Counted from the first letter of the stretch, positions 18,485 through 28,500 are shown. The stretch is DNA of 64,000 nt from Hyphomonadaceae bacterium ML37 (GCA_027627685.1 CP091241.1:2109191-2173190), one strand, 5' to 3'. The notes: a model not told the origin generated them from the letters alone. Numbers and translations: made by a program.

Positions 18485-19930
18485 TTACTGCGACGGCTCG
18501 CCGTCGTCCGCCTCATCGGCGTCAGGCCGGGCGCGGAAGTCGACATCACTGTCGGCGACCAGCCAGGTGAAGATCGTCCAGGCGGCGACATTCTGGGCCA
18601 TTTCCTCGGGGACGATCTTGTCGAACGTGTCATTGGGCGTGTGGTGGAACTCGAAATAATCCGTCCCGTCCTGATCCAGCCGCGCCATGGGCACGCCCAT
18701 GGCCGCCAGCGGGATCATGTCCGGCCCGCCGCCCGAGCTGTTGCCGCCGCGCTCAATGCCCAGAAACGCCAGCTCGCCGTGCATCGCGTCAAAGAAGCTC
18801 ACGGCGTGCTCGCCAACGCCCGACGACAGACGCCAGACCGGGCGCGCGCCGAAATCGGATTCCGATCCGATGATGTGCTGGTCCACCGTGCCGTCTTCCA
18901 CGCGGGCGCTGGCATAGGCGCGCGCGCCCACCAGGCCGACTTCCTCGGCCCCGAACAGCACCACGCGGATGGTCCGGCGCGGGCGCTCGCCCGCCTCCAT
19001 GATCAGACGCGCCGCCGCCGCGACAATGCCCACGCCCGCCCCATCGTCCAGCGCCCCGGTGCCAGTGTCCCAGCTGTCGAGGTGTGCGCCGATGATCACG
19101 ATCTCCTCGGGCGCTTCGGATCCGACGATCTCGCCGATGACATTGCCGCTGGTCACCTCACCGCGCCACCCCGAATGGGTGCGCAGGGCCACACGGATGG
19201 TCTCGCCCGAGGCGTGGATGCGTTCAATCTGGTCGGCGTCCGGCGCCGAGACCGCCAGCGCCGGAATCTCCGGCAGGCGCTGGGCAGGAAAGCTCATCAT
19301 CCCGGTATGGGCGAAGCGGTTGGACGATGTGCCCACCGACCGGATCAGCAGGCCCACGGCGCCGCGGTTCTCCGCCTGGATCCAGCCTTGCGTGCGCTTG
19401 CGGTTGGCCCAGCCATAGCCCTCGCCGGTGCGCGCCGCAGTCATGCGGTCATTGACGAACACCAGCTTGCCTTCCAGCGCATCCTCCGCGCCGTCAAATT
19501 CCAGCAAATCGTCAAAGCTGGCGAAGACCACGATCTCCGCTTCCAGCCCGCCTTCAGGCGTGGCCGCCGCGCCGCCCAGCGAGGTGGCGTAAAGCTCCTG
19601 CGGATAGGGATGGGTGATCGCCACTTCCTCAAAGATGGAATGGCCGCGCGTCCACAAGTCCATCGGGAAGTCCTCGACCCGGACGTTTTCAAAGCCCAGC
19701 CCGGTCAGCATCTCCACCGCCCAGTCGCGCGCGCGCGCTTCCTGCGGCGTGCCCGCCAGGCGCGGCCCGATTTCGGTGGTCAGCGACTCAGTGATCTCAT
19801 AGGCGAGATTGCTCTCCAGCGCCGCCTCGGCCAGAGCGCGGGCATGGGCGCGCGCGTCGGCCGGCAGTTCGGCTGCGTGGGCTGGAATGGACAGAAATAC
19901 GGCCGCAGCCGCCGCGATCGCCAGGCGCAT
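18485..19930 (-). CDS. M28-family zinc aminopeptidase, secreted
   Basis: A 481-residue exopeptidase. The signal peptide is MRLAIAAAAAVFLSIPAHA. A PA-like insert (residues about 120-270) precedes the zinc domain. Its co-catalytic ligands are seen in IGAHLDSWDTG (His, Asp), GALDDGAG (bridging Asp), VLFGAEEVGLVG (catalytic and metal Glu) and the terminal FEFHHTPNDT (His). The ATG at 19930 has GGGAG 8 bases upstream. The alternative ATG at 19954 would put a short charged stretch before the signal peptide. The family removes N-terminal residues from peptides, or acts as a carboxypeptidase Q-like enzyme. Confidence 0.9.
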   Translation of the reverse strand: MRLAIAAAAAVFLSIPAHAAELPADARAHARALAEAALESNLAYEITESLTTEIGPRLAGTPQEARARDWAVEMLTGLGFENVRVEDFPMDLWTRGHSIFEEVAITHPYPQELYATSLGGAAATPEGGLEAEIVVFASFDDLLEFDGAEDALEGKLVFVNDRMTAARTGEGYGWANRKRTQGWIQAENRGAVGLLIRSVGTSSNRFAHTGMMSFPAQRLPEIPALAVSAPDADQIERIHASGETIRVALRTHSGWRGEVTSGNVIGEIVGSEAPEEIVIIGAHLDSWDTGTGALDDGAGVGIVAAAARLIMEAGERPRRTIRVVLFGAEEVGLVGARAYASARVEDGTVDQHIIGSESDFGARPVWRLSSGVGEHAVSFFDAMHGELAFLGIERGGNSSGGGPDMIPLAAMGVPMARLDQDGTDYFEFHHTPNDTFDKIVPEEMAQNVAAWTIFTWLVADSDVDFRARPDADEADDGEPSQ

Positions 19931-20034
19931 GACGGGATCTCCCAAGCTTTTCATGACGCCATCGTAATGACATCGCCCCCGGCTGCAAACCGTGCGTGGT
20001 ATGCGCCGCGCAGGACGCGCGCTATAACGCTGCC

Positions 20035-20973
20035 ATGAACGACGCACACGACGCCCCGACCGTCCCGGCCGAGACCGGCAGCGAGGCCCGCCGCAAGGCC
20101 CCGGCGCGCCCGCGCGCACGCTCGGTCACCACCACGGAACCCGATCCCGGCTATGGCCGCTTCACCCCTGCCTGGTTTGGTCAGGCGGCGCGGGGGCTGG
20201 CCTCCCGCCTGCCCGCCAACCGGACCGGGCTGCGCCTGGCCGGCGCGCTGCGCCCGGCGGCGCTGGCGGGGCTCAAAGGCGACGCCGCGGACGTGCACGC
20301 CTTCGGTCTGTCGCTGCGCCTCTACCCGCGCGACAATCTCAGCGAAAAGCGCGCCTTCCTCACCCCGCAATGCTTCGACCCGCACGAGCTCGCCGCCCTG
20401 CGCGCCGCCATGGGGCCGGGCAAGGTGTTCATCGATGTGGGCGCCAATGCCGGGCTGCATGCGCTGGTGGCCGCCCATGCCGGCGGTCCGGCCAGCCGGG
20501 TGATCGCCGTGGAGCCCCAGAGCCAGATGCGCCGGCGCATCGCCTTCAACGCCCGCCAGAACGGTTTGGCGAACATCGACATCTCCGGCGTTGCGCTGGC
20601 CGATTATGAGGGCGAGGACGTGCTGCGCTACGTGCCCGGCAATCTCGGTGGCGCGGCCCTGGCCGGCCTGCCGGCGCCCGGCGGCGAAGCGGTGCGCGTG
20701 ACCACGCTGCCCCGCCTGATGGATGAAATGCGCGTGGAGAAAGTCCACGCCCTCAAGATCGACGTGGAGGGCGGCGAGGCGGCCATCCTGCGCGCCTTCT
20801 TCGCGGGCGCAGACCGCGCGCGCTGGCCCGATATCATGATCCTGGAGCGGGCTGATCTGGCCGGGCGCAATGGTCCCGATGCGGCCCAGCTGGCGCTGGG
20901 GCGCGGCTACCAGATCGTCGAGACCACCCGCATGAACCAGATTTTGCGCCTGACCCCGGACGGGGCCAGCTAG
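20035..20973 (+). CDS. FkbM-family SAM-dependent methyltransferase
   Basis: A 312-residue protein with a Rossmann SAM-binding motif (VFIDVGANAGLHALVAAHAG). VIAVEPQSQMRRRIAFNARQ and VHALKIDVEGGEAAILRAFF follow, the FkbM signature ending in D-V-E-G. The N-terminal 70 residues are Pro/Arg-rich and poorly conserved in style. FkbM enzymes O-methylate sugars, polyketides or glycans; the substrate is not known. The upstream ORF extends to 19996, but the Met before NDAHDAP is the natural start. It is divergent from the M28 peptidase, and pirin follows 30 bases downstream. Confidence 0.88.
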   Translation: MNDAHDAPTVPAETGSEARRKAPARPRARSVTTTEPDPGYGRFTPAWFGQAARGLASRLPANRTGLRLAGALRPAALAGLKGDAADVHAFGLSLRLYPRDNLSEKRAFLTPQCFDPHELAALRAAMGPGKVFIDVGANAGLHALVAAHAGGPASRVIAVEPQSQMRRRIAFNARQNGLANIDISGVALADYEGEDVLRYVPGNLGGAALAGLPAPGGEAVRVTTLPRLMDEMRVEKVHALKIDVEGGEAAILRAFFAGADRARWPDIMILERADLAGRNGPDAAQLALGRGYQIVETTRMNQILRLTPDGAS

Positions 20974-21003
20974 ACACGCCAGAACCACAAGGGGGCGCGC
21001 ACC

Positions 21004-21942
21004 ATGGCCGAGCTTGATTTCATCCTGACGGGGCGGCGCAAGGATCTGGGCGGATTTTCCGTCTCCCGCGTCCTGCCCTCGGCCAAGCGCCGCCGGGTCG
21101 GGCCGTTCGTCTTCCTCGATGAAATGGGCCCTGCGGCCTTCGCGCCCGGCGATGGCGTGGACGTGCGCCCGCACCCGCATATCGGCCTGGCCACCCTGAC
21201 CTATCTGTTCGAAGGCGAGATGGACCATGCCGACTCGCTGGGCGTGCACCAGACCCTGACGCCCGGCGCGGTCAATGTCATGGTCGCCGGACGCGGCATC
21301 GCCCACAGCGAACGCACCGGGACAAAGGCGCGCGCCGCCGGGCACGCCCTGCACGGCATCCAGGCCTGGATCGCCCTGCCGGACGACGCCGAAGAGGTCG
21401 CCCCCGCCTTCCATCATCACGACCCGGAAGAGCTGCCCCGGTTCGAGCGCGGCGGCGCGCAGATGCGCCTGATCCTGGGCGAGGTGTGGGAGCACCGCTC
21501 GCCGGTCAAAACCTACTCGCCCCTCATCTATATCCACGCCGACGCGCCCGCCGGTTCAGCCATCGACCTGCCACGCGGCCATGGCGAGCTCGCCGCCTAT
21601 GTCGTGTCAGGCCTGATCGAAACCGGCGGCGAGCCGGTGAGTGCGGGCCATATGGCGGTGTTCGCGCCCGGCGAAGCGCCGGTGATCCGCGTGCGCGCGG
21701 ACAGCCGCCTCATGATCCTGGGCGGCGCCAATATCGGCGAGCGCCATATCGACTGGAATTTCGTGTCCTCCAGCAAGGCCCGCATCGAGCAGGCCAAGAC
21801 CGGCTGGCGCGCGAGCATCGCCGGCGGCTTCAAAAACACGCCCTTCGCCCTGCCCCCCGGCGAACGCGACTGGATCACCCTGCCCGGCGACCCCCAGCCG
21901 GGGTCGCCGCCGGCGCAGACGGAAGACTGCCCGACGAGTTGA
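21004..21942 (+). CDS. Pirin-family cupin protein
   Basis: A 312-residue double-cupin protein. The first cupin carries the metal-binding pattern of pirin: RPHPHIGLATLTYLFEG gives two His, DSLGVHQTL a third, and the Glu of SERTG-type loops follows. FDEMGP-like FVFLDEMGPAAFAPG is also typical. Bacterial pirins bind Fe(II) and some show quercetin 2,3-dioxygenase activity; a physiological role is not established here. An AGGGGG-type ribosome-binding site precedes the ATG. The gene converges on gshA with an 8-base gap. Confidence 0.92.
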   Translation: MAELDFILTGRRKDLGGFSVSRVLPSAKRRRVGPFVFLDEMGPAAFAPGDGVDVRPHPHIGLATLTYLFEGEMDHADSLGVHQTLTPGAVNVMVAGRGIAHSERTGTKARAAGHALHGIQAWIALPDDAEEVAPAFHHHDPEELPRFERGGAQMRLILGEVWEHRSPVKTYSPLIYIHADAPAGSAIDLPRGHGELAAYVVSGLIETGGEPVSAGHMAVFAPGEAPVIRVRADSRLMILGGANIGERHIDWNFVSSSKARIEQAKTGWRASIAGGFKNTPFALPPGERDWITLPGDPQPGSPPAQTEDCPTS

Positions 21943-21950
21943 GGGGGCGG

Positions 21951-23324
21951 TTAATACGCCGCCTCTTCAAAAATCGGATCCAGCTTGCCGCCCCAGGCGC
22001 CGTGATAGCGCTCCAGCAGGCGTTCGGCGGGGCTGATTCCGGTCCCGGCGATGGCGTCGAGATCATCGAGGAAGAGCGCCTCGTGCTCGCCATGGGCGTT
22101 GAGGCGGGCGCGCGCTTTCAGGCCTGAGCGCGCGATGGCCAGCACGTCCTTGGCCACGTCCTGCAAAGTGCGGGTGCGGAACGGGGTTTTCAGCGCAAAG
22201 CGCGCCGCGCCGATGCGCAGGCAGGCGCGCTCCTCGCGCGTCCAGTCATTCACATACTCCCAGGCCGCGTCCAGCGCCGCATCGTCATAGAGCAGACCCA
22301 CCCAGAAGGCCGGCAGGGCGCACAGATTGCTCCACGGACCGCCATCGGCGCCGCGCTGTTCCAGGAAGGTTTTGAGGCGCACTTCGGGAAACAGGGTGGA
22401 GAGATGATCCTCCCAGTCGCTCAAGACCGGGATCACGCCCGGGAGCGCGGGGAGTTTGCCCTGCAGGAAGTCGCGGAAGGACTGACCCGAGGCGTCGATA
22501 TACCGGCCCTCGCGCTTGACGAAATACATCGGCGCATCCAGCGCCCAGTCCACGTACTGCTCGTAACCGAACCCCTCTTCGAAGGCGAAGGGCAGCATGC
22601 CGGTGCGGTTGGGGTCCACATCGGTCCAGACATGGGCGCGGTAAGACAGATATCCGTTGGGGCGTCCGTCCGCGAAGGGCGAGTTGGCGAACAGGGCCGT
22701 GGCCACCGGCTGCAGCGCCAGCGAGACGCGCATCTTCTTGACCATGTCCGCTTCGCTGGAGAAATCGAGATTGGTCTGGACGGTGCAGGAGCGGAACATC
22801 ATCTGATGGCCGAGCCCGCCCACCTTGGGCATGTAGTCGCGCATGATCTGGTAGCGCGCCTTGGGCATCATCGGAATGTCGGCCAGCGCCGACACCGGCG
22901 TGAAGCCGAGGCCCAGGAAGCCCGCCCCGATCTCGTCGGCCACCTCACGCACCTCGCGCAAATGCCCGTTCACCTCGCGGCAGGTCTCGTGCAGCGTCTC
23001 CAGCGGGGCGCCCGACAGTTCAAACTGTCCGCCCGGCTCCAGCGTGACGGACCCGTCCTGGCGTTTCAGGGCGACCGTCTTGCCATCCTCGATGATCGGC
23101 TCCCAGCCAAACCGGGTCAGGCCTTCGAGCATTTTGCGCACGCTGGCGCCCTCGCTCACATAGGCCAGGGGCTGGCGGGTCTCGCGGGTGAAGCCGAACT
23201 TTTCGTGCTCGGTGCCGATGCGCCAGCGTTCGCGCGGCTTCTCGCCCGAGGCCGAGTGCGCGATCAGCTGCGCCTTGCTCTCAATGGGATCGCCCTCACC
23301 GCCGGGATTATAGGTTCCGCTCAT
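21951..23324 (-). CDS. gshA: Glutamate-cysteine ligase, GshA
   Basis: First enzyme of glutathione synthesis, joining glutamate and cysteine with ATP. The 457-residue product belongs to the plant/alphaproteobacterial class. The N-terminal RWRIGTEHEKFGF is the glutamate/ATP site signature, and PGGQFELSGAPLETLHET and MMFRSCTVQTNLDFSSEADM follow. In plant enzymes of this class paired cysteines are redox sensors; I did not attempt to locate an equivalent pair. The ATG at 23324 is preceded by the divergent promoter region of the TPR gene. Confidence 0.94.
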   Translation of the reverse strand: MSGTYNPGGEGDPIESKAQLIAHSASGEKPRERWRIGTEHEKFGFTRETRQPLAYVSEGASVRKMLEGLTRFGWEPIIEDGKTVALKRQDGSVTLEPGGQFELSGAPLETLHETCREVNGHLREVREVADEIGAGFLGLGFTPVSALADIPMMPKARYQIMRDYMPKVGGLGHQMMFRSCTVQTNLDFSSEADMVKKMRVSLALQPVATALFANSPFADGRPNGYLSYRAHVWTDVDPNRTGMLPFAFEEGFGYEQYVDWALDAPMYFVKREGRYIDASGQSFRDFLQGKLPALPGVIPVLSDWEDHLSTLFPEVRLKTFLEQRGADGGPWSNLCALPAFWVGLLYDDAALDAAWEYVNDWTREERACLRIGAARFALKTPFRTRTLQDVAKDVLAIARSGLKARARLNAHGEHEALFLDDLDAIAGTGISPAERLLERYHGAWGGKLDPIFEEAAY

Positions 23325-23466
23325 GACAGTCTCGGGCCTTTCGCCATTCTACGTCCCGGTCACTTATGCGGAGGCAGGCCCACGGGCAAGGGCGCAGCCT
23401 GTCGATAATTGTCAGATGGCCCGGCGCGCGCATGGGATAAACTGGGATGTGATGCGGGAGGCCGGG

Positions 23467-26001
23467 ATGCGGAACAGGTTGTTGAGTGTGTGTATGCTGG
23501 CGATGTGCGCCGGCGGCGCGATGGCGCAGGAGACGCCTGACGACCCCTATGCGGCGCTGCGCGCGCCGGGCGTGGCGGCCTATGAGGCGGGCGATTTTGC
23601 GCGCGCCTACACGCTGTTTGAAGGCGTGATCGAGGCGATCCCGGCCAGCGACCCGGCTGAGCGGGCCGACGCCGCCTTCTCGCTCGCCATACTGGCCCAT
23701 AGTCTGGCAGAGCCATTACGGGCGCTCGAATGGCTCGACCGCGGCTTCGCGCTCCAAGCCGAGGCGCAAACGCCTGCAGCCAACTACGCCAACTATCTCA
23801 ATTATGCCGGCACGATCAGCCTTGAAGCGGGCGAAAACGAGCGCGCCATCGCCTATCTGCGGCGCGCGATCGAGGCGTTGCCGGAGACGGCTGACACGCT
23901 CGACGCCCGCGGCAGCACGTTCAATGCCCTGGCCAACGCCCTCAATGCATCAGGGCGCCATTACGAGGCCAGCGAACGGCGGCGCAATGCGCTGGCCGCC
24001 TATATGGCGCTGTACGGCCTCGACCACGCCTATGTCGGGATCGTGCTGGAGGGGCTGGCGTCGGATGTGGGGGCGGACGGCCATATCGGCCAGGCCATCG
24101 ACGCCCGGCGCGACGCGCTGCGCATTGCGCTGTCCACCCGCGAGCCCGGCGATCTGTCGGTGGTGACGCTGGCCGGCGTGCTGGCCGATCAGATTGCCGC
24201 GGACGGCGACCCCGCAGGCCTGATCCGTGTTGCAGACATAGTGCAGGATACGGCCGGCAACACCCGGCACAGCGCCCGCATCCTGTCGGAAATCGCCACC
24301 CGGTCGCAGGCGGCAGGTGACGCCACAGTCTCAGCGGATCTGCACCAGCGCGCCTACCGCGCCGCGCAGGCGGACCCGGATACGCCGGATGACCACCTGG
24401 CGACCTATATGCTGAACCGGGCCATAGGCGTGCAAAGCGCCGATGGATACGCGGTGGCTCTGCCCTTGCTGGAGGAGCATCACGCTTTCGTCCGGCGCAT
24501 GGATGGCGAGCCGGGACTTCGGACCGCCGCGGCCTCTGAACGGGTGTGGACGGCGCTGTTCCGGCTGGCCCGTTTTGCGCAGGCCGAAGCCAATGCCCGT
24601 GAGCGGCTGGAGGCACTGACCGCCCGAGCCGACTTTCCGGCCATCGAGATCGGGCGGGCCTATGAAAATCTCGCCTTGTCGATCCATGAGCAATACCGCC
24701 CGAACGACGCCGGTCCGGTGTTCGCGCGCGCGCTGGAAATCCTGGACCGGACCGACGGCGCGGAAGGCATTCTGGCCAGCCTGCTCGACGCCTATGCGAT
24801 CCATCTGGTTTACAACGCCGACCGGGATGAGGCGCTGGCCATCGCCCGGCGCAATGTCGCCCTGCGCGCCGAACTGTTTGGCGAGGCCAGCGCCGAATAT
24901 GCGCGCGGGCTGAACACGCTCGCCTATGTGCAACGCCGCAACGGCATGACCTATGCGGCACTGGAATCGCTGGCAGGCGCCGAGGCCATTTATGACGGGC
25001 TGGGGCCCTCCATGACCGGGGCGCGAACGCAGGTGATGCTGCTGCGCGGGCAGATACTCTACGAGCAGGGCCAAGTGGCGCAGGCCGAGAGCGTTCTTGC
25101 CGACGCTGATCTGCTGATCGACCCCTCCCAGGCCAACCAGCGTCGCGTATGGCACACGCGCATGGGCCACATACGGCGCACGCAAGGCCGGCTGACCGAA
25201 GCGCTTTTCCATTTCAACGAGGACTTGGCTTCATCCACGGCGCAACGCGGCGAGCAAGCGCGCGCCAACGCCTTTCCGCTATTGGAGATCGCCAAGACCT
25301 TGCGCATGCAGGACAATCTGACCGAGGCCGAAGCAATGGCGCGCCGGGTACTCGCCCTTCACGCCGCCTACGGCGTGACGACGGGCAGTGATGTCGGCAT
25401 CGCCTGGGGTGAGCTGGCCGCCATATTGTCTGCGCAGGACCGCCACGACGAAGCCTTGCAAGCTTCTGAACAGTCGAACATCCTCACCGCCCCGGTCTGG
25501 CCGCGTGGAACGCAAAGGCGCGCCCTGCAGGACTTCAATCACGGCATGCTCCTGATGGCGGCCGGCGAGTATCAGGAAGCCGAGCAGCAAACGCGCCTGG
25601 GCATCGGCGATTTCCGCAGTATTGAAGGACATTCACCCGTGTTCCTCGGCACGATGATGAATGCGCTCGGCTATCTCCTCGAGCAACAGGGAGCATACTG
25701 GCAGGCCGCTGAGGCCTATCGCGAGGGACTGGACCTGCGCGCCGGGCGGCTGACCAATGACAATCCGGCTTTGGCCAGCGGGCGGGCCTTTCTGGCGCGC
25801 ATGCTGATTGACGCGCTTGATGAGCCGGCAGAGGGGCTGGCGCTGTTCCGGGCCGCGTCACGCGGGCTGGTTGAAGGGATCGTGCTGCGCGCGGGCACAG
25901 CGGCGGATGAAGGCGCGGACGGTGTCGAGTTTGCGCAGAAGGACGCGTTCTTCACCGCCCATCTCGAAGCTTTGTGGACCAACGCCCACCCGCCGCAGTG
26001 A
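23467..26001 (+). CDS. Large periplasmic tetratricopeptide-repeat protein
   Basis: An 844-residue exported protein. MRNRLLSVCMLAMCAGGAMAQ is a signal peptide, and GGGAGG-type sequence at 23456-23461 is 5 bases upstream. The rest is helical TPR-like repeats rich in Ala, Leu and Glu (YEAGDFARAYTLFEGVIEAI, ENERAIAYLRRAIEALPETA, QGAYWQAAEAYREGLDL). Spacing is irregular, resembling kinesin-light-chain-type TPRs. No CHAT, peptidase or kinase domain was found at the C-terminus (residues about 800-844). Probably a scaffold. It is divergent from gshA, with a 142-base intergenic region. Confidence 0.85.
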   Translation: MRNRLLSVCMLAMCAGGAMAQETPDDPYAALRAPGVAAYEAGDFARAYTLFEGVIEAIPASDPAERADAAFSLAILAHSLAEPLRALEWLDRGFALQAEAQTPAANYANYLNYAGTISLEAGENERAIAYLRRAIEALPETADTLDARGSTFNALANALNASGRHYEASERRRNALAAYMALYGLDHAYVGIVLEGLASDVGADGHIGQAIDARRDALRIALSTREPGDLSVVTLAGVLADQIAADGDPAGLIRVADIVQDTAGNTRHSARILSEIATRSQAAGDATVSADLHQRAYRAAQADPDTPDDHLATYMLNRAIGVQSADGYAVALPLLEEHHAFVRRMDGEPGLRTAAASERVWTALFRLARFAQAEANARERLEALTARADFPAIEIGRAYENLALSIHEQYRPNDAGPVFARALEILDRTDGAEGILASLLDAYAIHLVYNADRDEALAIARRNVALRAELFGEASAEYARGLNTLAYVQRRNGMTYAALESLAGAEAIYDGLGPSMTGARTQVMLLRGQILYEQGQVAQAESVLADADLLIDPSQANQRRVWHTRMGHIRRTQGRLTEALFHFNEDLASSTAQRGEQARANAFPLLEIAKTLRMQDNLTEAEAMARRVLALHAAYGVTTGSDVGIAWGELAAILSAQDRHDEALQASEQSNILTAPVWPRGTQRRALQDFNHGMLLMAAGEYQEAEQQTRLGIGDFRSIEGHSPVFLGTMMNALGYLLEQQGAYWQAAEAYREGLDLRAGRLTNDNPALASGRAFLARMLIDALDEPAEGLALFRAASRGLVEGIVLRAGTAADEGADGVEFAQKDAFFTAHLEALWTNAHPPQ

Positions 26002-26053
26002 CGCCTCGCTCCCGCGATGAGCGATGTCCGCTGCCGCGGTTCTAAGATCGGCC

Positions 26054-26833
26054 TTAATCGGCTGGAGACCCGTCAAACGGCGCAGGGTCCTCGCTCCAAT
26101 CGCCCATCGCCGCCTGCCATAGCGTCAGTGCAGCGGCGGCGGCGGTGTCGGCGCGCAAAATGCGCGGCCCCAGGCTGACCGCCAGCACGCCGGGCAGCGC
26201 CCGCAGCCGCTCACCCTCCTCCGGCGCAAACCCGCCCTCCGGACCGATCAGGATGGACCAGGTCTCCAAAGGCTGGAGCGCCCCCTCCCGTACCGCTTGC
26301 AGCGCCTCCAGCATCGGAACGCCCCCTGTCTCGTCGCAGAAAATCAGCCGCTGTCCCTCCGGCCACGCGTCCAGCAGCGCCTCCAGTTTCACCGGTTCGC
26401 CAATGTCCGGCACGTCCAGGCGTTCGGTCTGTTCGGCGGCTTCGCGGGCCAGCGCTGACAGACGGTCGGTGCGCACGCGCTCGGCATTGGTGCGCCGGGT
26501 GAGCACCGGGATGATGGCGCGCGCGCCCAGCTCGGTGGCTTTCTCCACGATGAAGTCGGTGCGCGCCTTCTTCACCGGGGCGAAATACAGGGTGAGAGGC
26601 GGCGGGACGGACTGGGCGCGCAGGCGCTCGGCGATCTCGAGGCGCGCCTCGCGCTTGCCGGCGGACGCCAGCACCGCGCGCCATTCGCCGTCGCGCCCGT
26701 TGAACACCCGCACGCTGTCGCCGGGCTGGCGGCGCATGACCGACACCAGATAGTGCGCCTGATCGCGTTCCAGGGTCAGGCTGGCGCCCTGGCTCAGGGA
26801 CGCGTCAACGAACAGGCGGGGATTGGTGCTCAT
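26054..26833 (-). CDS. rsmE: RsmE, 16S rRNA m3U1498 methyltransferase
   Basis: SAM-dependent SPOUT-class enzyme methylating U1498 of 16S rRNA. The 259-residue product has an N-terminal PUA-like half (HYLVSVMRRQPGDSVRVFNG). The SPOUT knot half contains VEKATELGARAIIPVLTRRT, LIGPEGGFAPEEGERLRA and LGPRILRADTAAAAAL, all diagnostic. The ATG at 26833 is used; the frame is open upstream, but that stretch crosses the divergent ubiA promoter. It converges with the TPR gene, leaving 52 bases between stops. Confidence 0.94.
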   Translation of the reverse strand: MSTNPRLFVDASLSQGASLTLERDQAHYLVSVMRRQPGDSVRVFNGRDGEWRAVLASAGKREARLEIAERLRAQSVPPPLTLYFAPVKKARTDFIVEKATELGARAIIPVLTRRTNAERVRTDRLSALAREAAEQTERLDVPDIGEPVKLEALLDAWPEGQRLIFCDETGGVPMLEALQAVREGALQPLETWSILIGPEGGFAPEEGERLRALPGVLAVSLGPRILRADTAAAAALTLWQAAMGDWSEDPAPFDGSPAD

Positions 26834-26912
26834 GGACCGGGTGTATCGCGCCGCCCTGCCCTGCGGCAAGGCGCGCTTGGCCGCCGGGGCGCAGGCGCGA
26901 TAGGGTGCGCCC

Positions 26913-27836
26913 ATGACCCTCAACCCTGATCGTCCCGTCCTTGATTCCCTGCCAAAGACCTGGGTGGACCGCGCGCCTGCGTTCGCCCGGCCCTATCTGC
27001 GGCTGGCGCGCTATGACCGGCCTGTGGGTTTCTGGCTGCTGGCGATCCCGTGCTGGCTGGGACTGGCGGCGGCGCGGATGGAGACAGGGATCGGCTGGGA
27101 TGATCTGCGCCTGGCGCTCCTGTTCGGCATTGGCGCTGTGGCCATGCGCGGGGCGGGCTGCACCTGGAATGACATGATCGACCGCGATCTGGACGCGCGC
27201 GTGGCGCGCACCGCCGACCGGCCGCTGGCGGCCGGGACAATCAGCCTGCGTCAGGCGCAAATCTTCCTCGGCGCGCAGCTCTTCGTCGGCCTGATCGTTC
27301 TGGTCATGCTGCCTGTGCCGGCCATCCTCACCGCGCTCGCCGCGATGGTGCTGGTGGCGGCCTATCCCTTCATGAAGCGCATCACCTGGTGGCCCCAGGC
27401 CTGGCTCGGCCTCACCTTCAACTGGGGCGTGCTGGTCGCGGGCGCCGCAGCTGGCGCGCTGTTCACCCCGGCTATCCTGTTCCTCTACGCCGCCCTGGTG
27501 GTGTGGACGCTGGGCTATGACACCATCTACGCCTGTCAGGACAAGGAAGATGACGCGCTGGCGGGGGTGAAATCCTCCGCCCTGCGGCTGGAAGGCGCAG
27601 TCAAACCCTTCGTGCTCGCCTGCTACATTGCCTCGGCGGCGCTGGCGCTGGCGTCCGGGCTGGCGGGCGGCGCCGGCATCGCCTTCGCGCTCGGCTTTGC
27701 GCTCTACGCCGCGCACCTGTTCCACATCGCCCAGACTTTTGATCCGGAGCAGAGCGATGCCTGCCTGATGAAGTTCAAGGCCAGCGTCTCCACCGGCCTG
27801 CTTCTCACCGGCGCCTTCCTGCTGGGCGGGCTTTAG
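26913..27836 (+). CDS. ubiA: UbiA, 4-hydroxybenzoate polyprenyltransferase
   Basis: Integral-membrane enzyme that prenylates 4-hydroxybenzoate in ubiquinone synthesis. The 307-residue product has the Asp-rich prenyl diphosphate motif NDMIDRDLD near residues 88-96, followed by RTADRPLAAG. The second Asp-rich motif is YDTIYACQDKEDD. About eight hydrophobic segments follow the usual pattern. It is divergent from rsmE, a common arrangement in alphaproteobacteria. It converges on the lipoprotein gene at 27841 with a 4-base gap. Confidence 0.95.
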   Translation: MTLNPDRPVLDSLPKTWVDRAPAFARPYLRLARYDRPVGFWLLAIPCWLGLAAARMETGIGWDDLRLALLFGIGAVAMRGAGCTWNDMIDRDLDARVARTADRPLAAGTISLRQAQIFLGAQLFVGLIVLVMLPVPAILTALAAMVLVAAYPFMKRITWWPQAWLGLTFNWGVLVAGAAAGALFTPAILFLYAALVVWTLGYDTIYACQDKEDDALAGVKSSALRLEGAVKPFVLACYIASAALALASGLAGGAGIAFALGFALYAAHLFHIAQTFDPEQSDACLMKFKASVSTGLLLTGAFLLGGL

Positions 27837-27840
27837 GGCC

Positions 27841-28500
27841 TCAGCGGCAGGCTTCCGCTTCCGGATCCGCCTCGCACACGGTCTGCGCGGCCCAGCGGGC
27901 GATGTCGCGCGCCGCCTCGTCCGCCGCGCTTGAGAACGCGTCCACAATAGGCCCCTGACGATGAGCGCTGGCGCGGACCTCGTGATTGAACACCTGACGC
28001 GCGGCCAGAATGCGCTCGTCGCGGTCGATGATGCGCGCGCGCACAGTGACCCGCGCCAGCGGCGCGGCGCTGTCACCCTGATCATACACCGCCTCGAACC
28101 GGCGCAGCGCCACGTCCAGCCGGAAGCGCGCGCTCACCCCGTCCTCGGCGCGCACCGGAGAGACTTCCGGCGCGACCGCCTGGAAGGCGTCTTCCAGTAC
28201 GCTCTCGAACATCGCCGGAGCAGGCGAGGCCCAGGCGGCGCCAGCCATGTAGGCGATGGCGCCGTCACGGTCGATGGCGATCTTGTCACCGGCCAGCGCC
28301 CGCGGCGCGGACACGCGCTCCACGCTCAGCGCAATCGCCCCGCGTACGGGCGCGCTGGCGGTTTCGGAGGATCCGGTATCCAGCCGGTAGAGCATGCGCG
28401 GATTGCTCTCGGGCAAAAGCGAGATGCAGCCGGTCAGGGCCAGCGTAGCGGCTAAAGCAGCGCCCAGCGCCAGCGGCCGGGTGCGGTTGGGAGCGCTCAT
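27841..28500 (-). CDS. Mla/Pqi-type auxiliary lipoprotein (PqiC-like, ABC_trans_aux)
   Basis: A 219-residue outer-membrane or periplasmic lipoprotein with signal and lipobox LTGC (Cys at about residue 24). The body (PRMLYRLDTG near residue 34, then IALSVERVSAPRALAGDKIA) matches the ABC-type transport auxiliary component family. Members of that family sit with MCE-domain transporters. Its start overlaps the mlaD stop by 4 bases (ATGA), so it is the last gene of the lipid transport operon. It ends in CEADPEAEACR, with two cysteines that might form a disulfide. Confidence 0.85.
   Translation of the reverse strand: MSAPNRTRPLALGAALAATLALTGCISLLPESNPRMLYRLDTGSSETASAPVRGAIALSVERVSAPRALAGDKIAIDRDGAIAYMAGAAWASPAPAMFESVLEDAFQAVAPEVSPVRAEDGVSARFRLDVALRRFEAVYDQGDSAAPLARVTVRARIIDRDERILAARQVFNHEVRASAHRQGPIVDAFSSAADEAARDIARWAAQTVCEADPEAEACR

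Noticed and set aside
19951-21537. 528-residue minus-strand frame over the FkbM and pirin genes
   Set aside because: Antisense shadow; the plus-strand products have clear family motifs.
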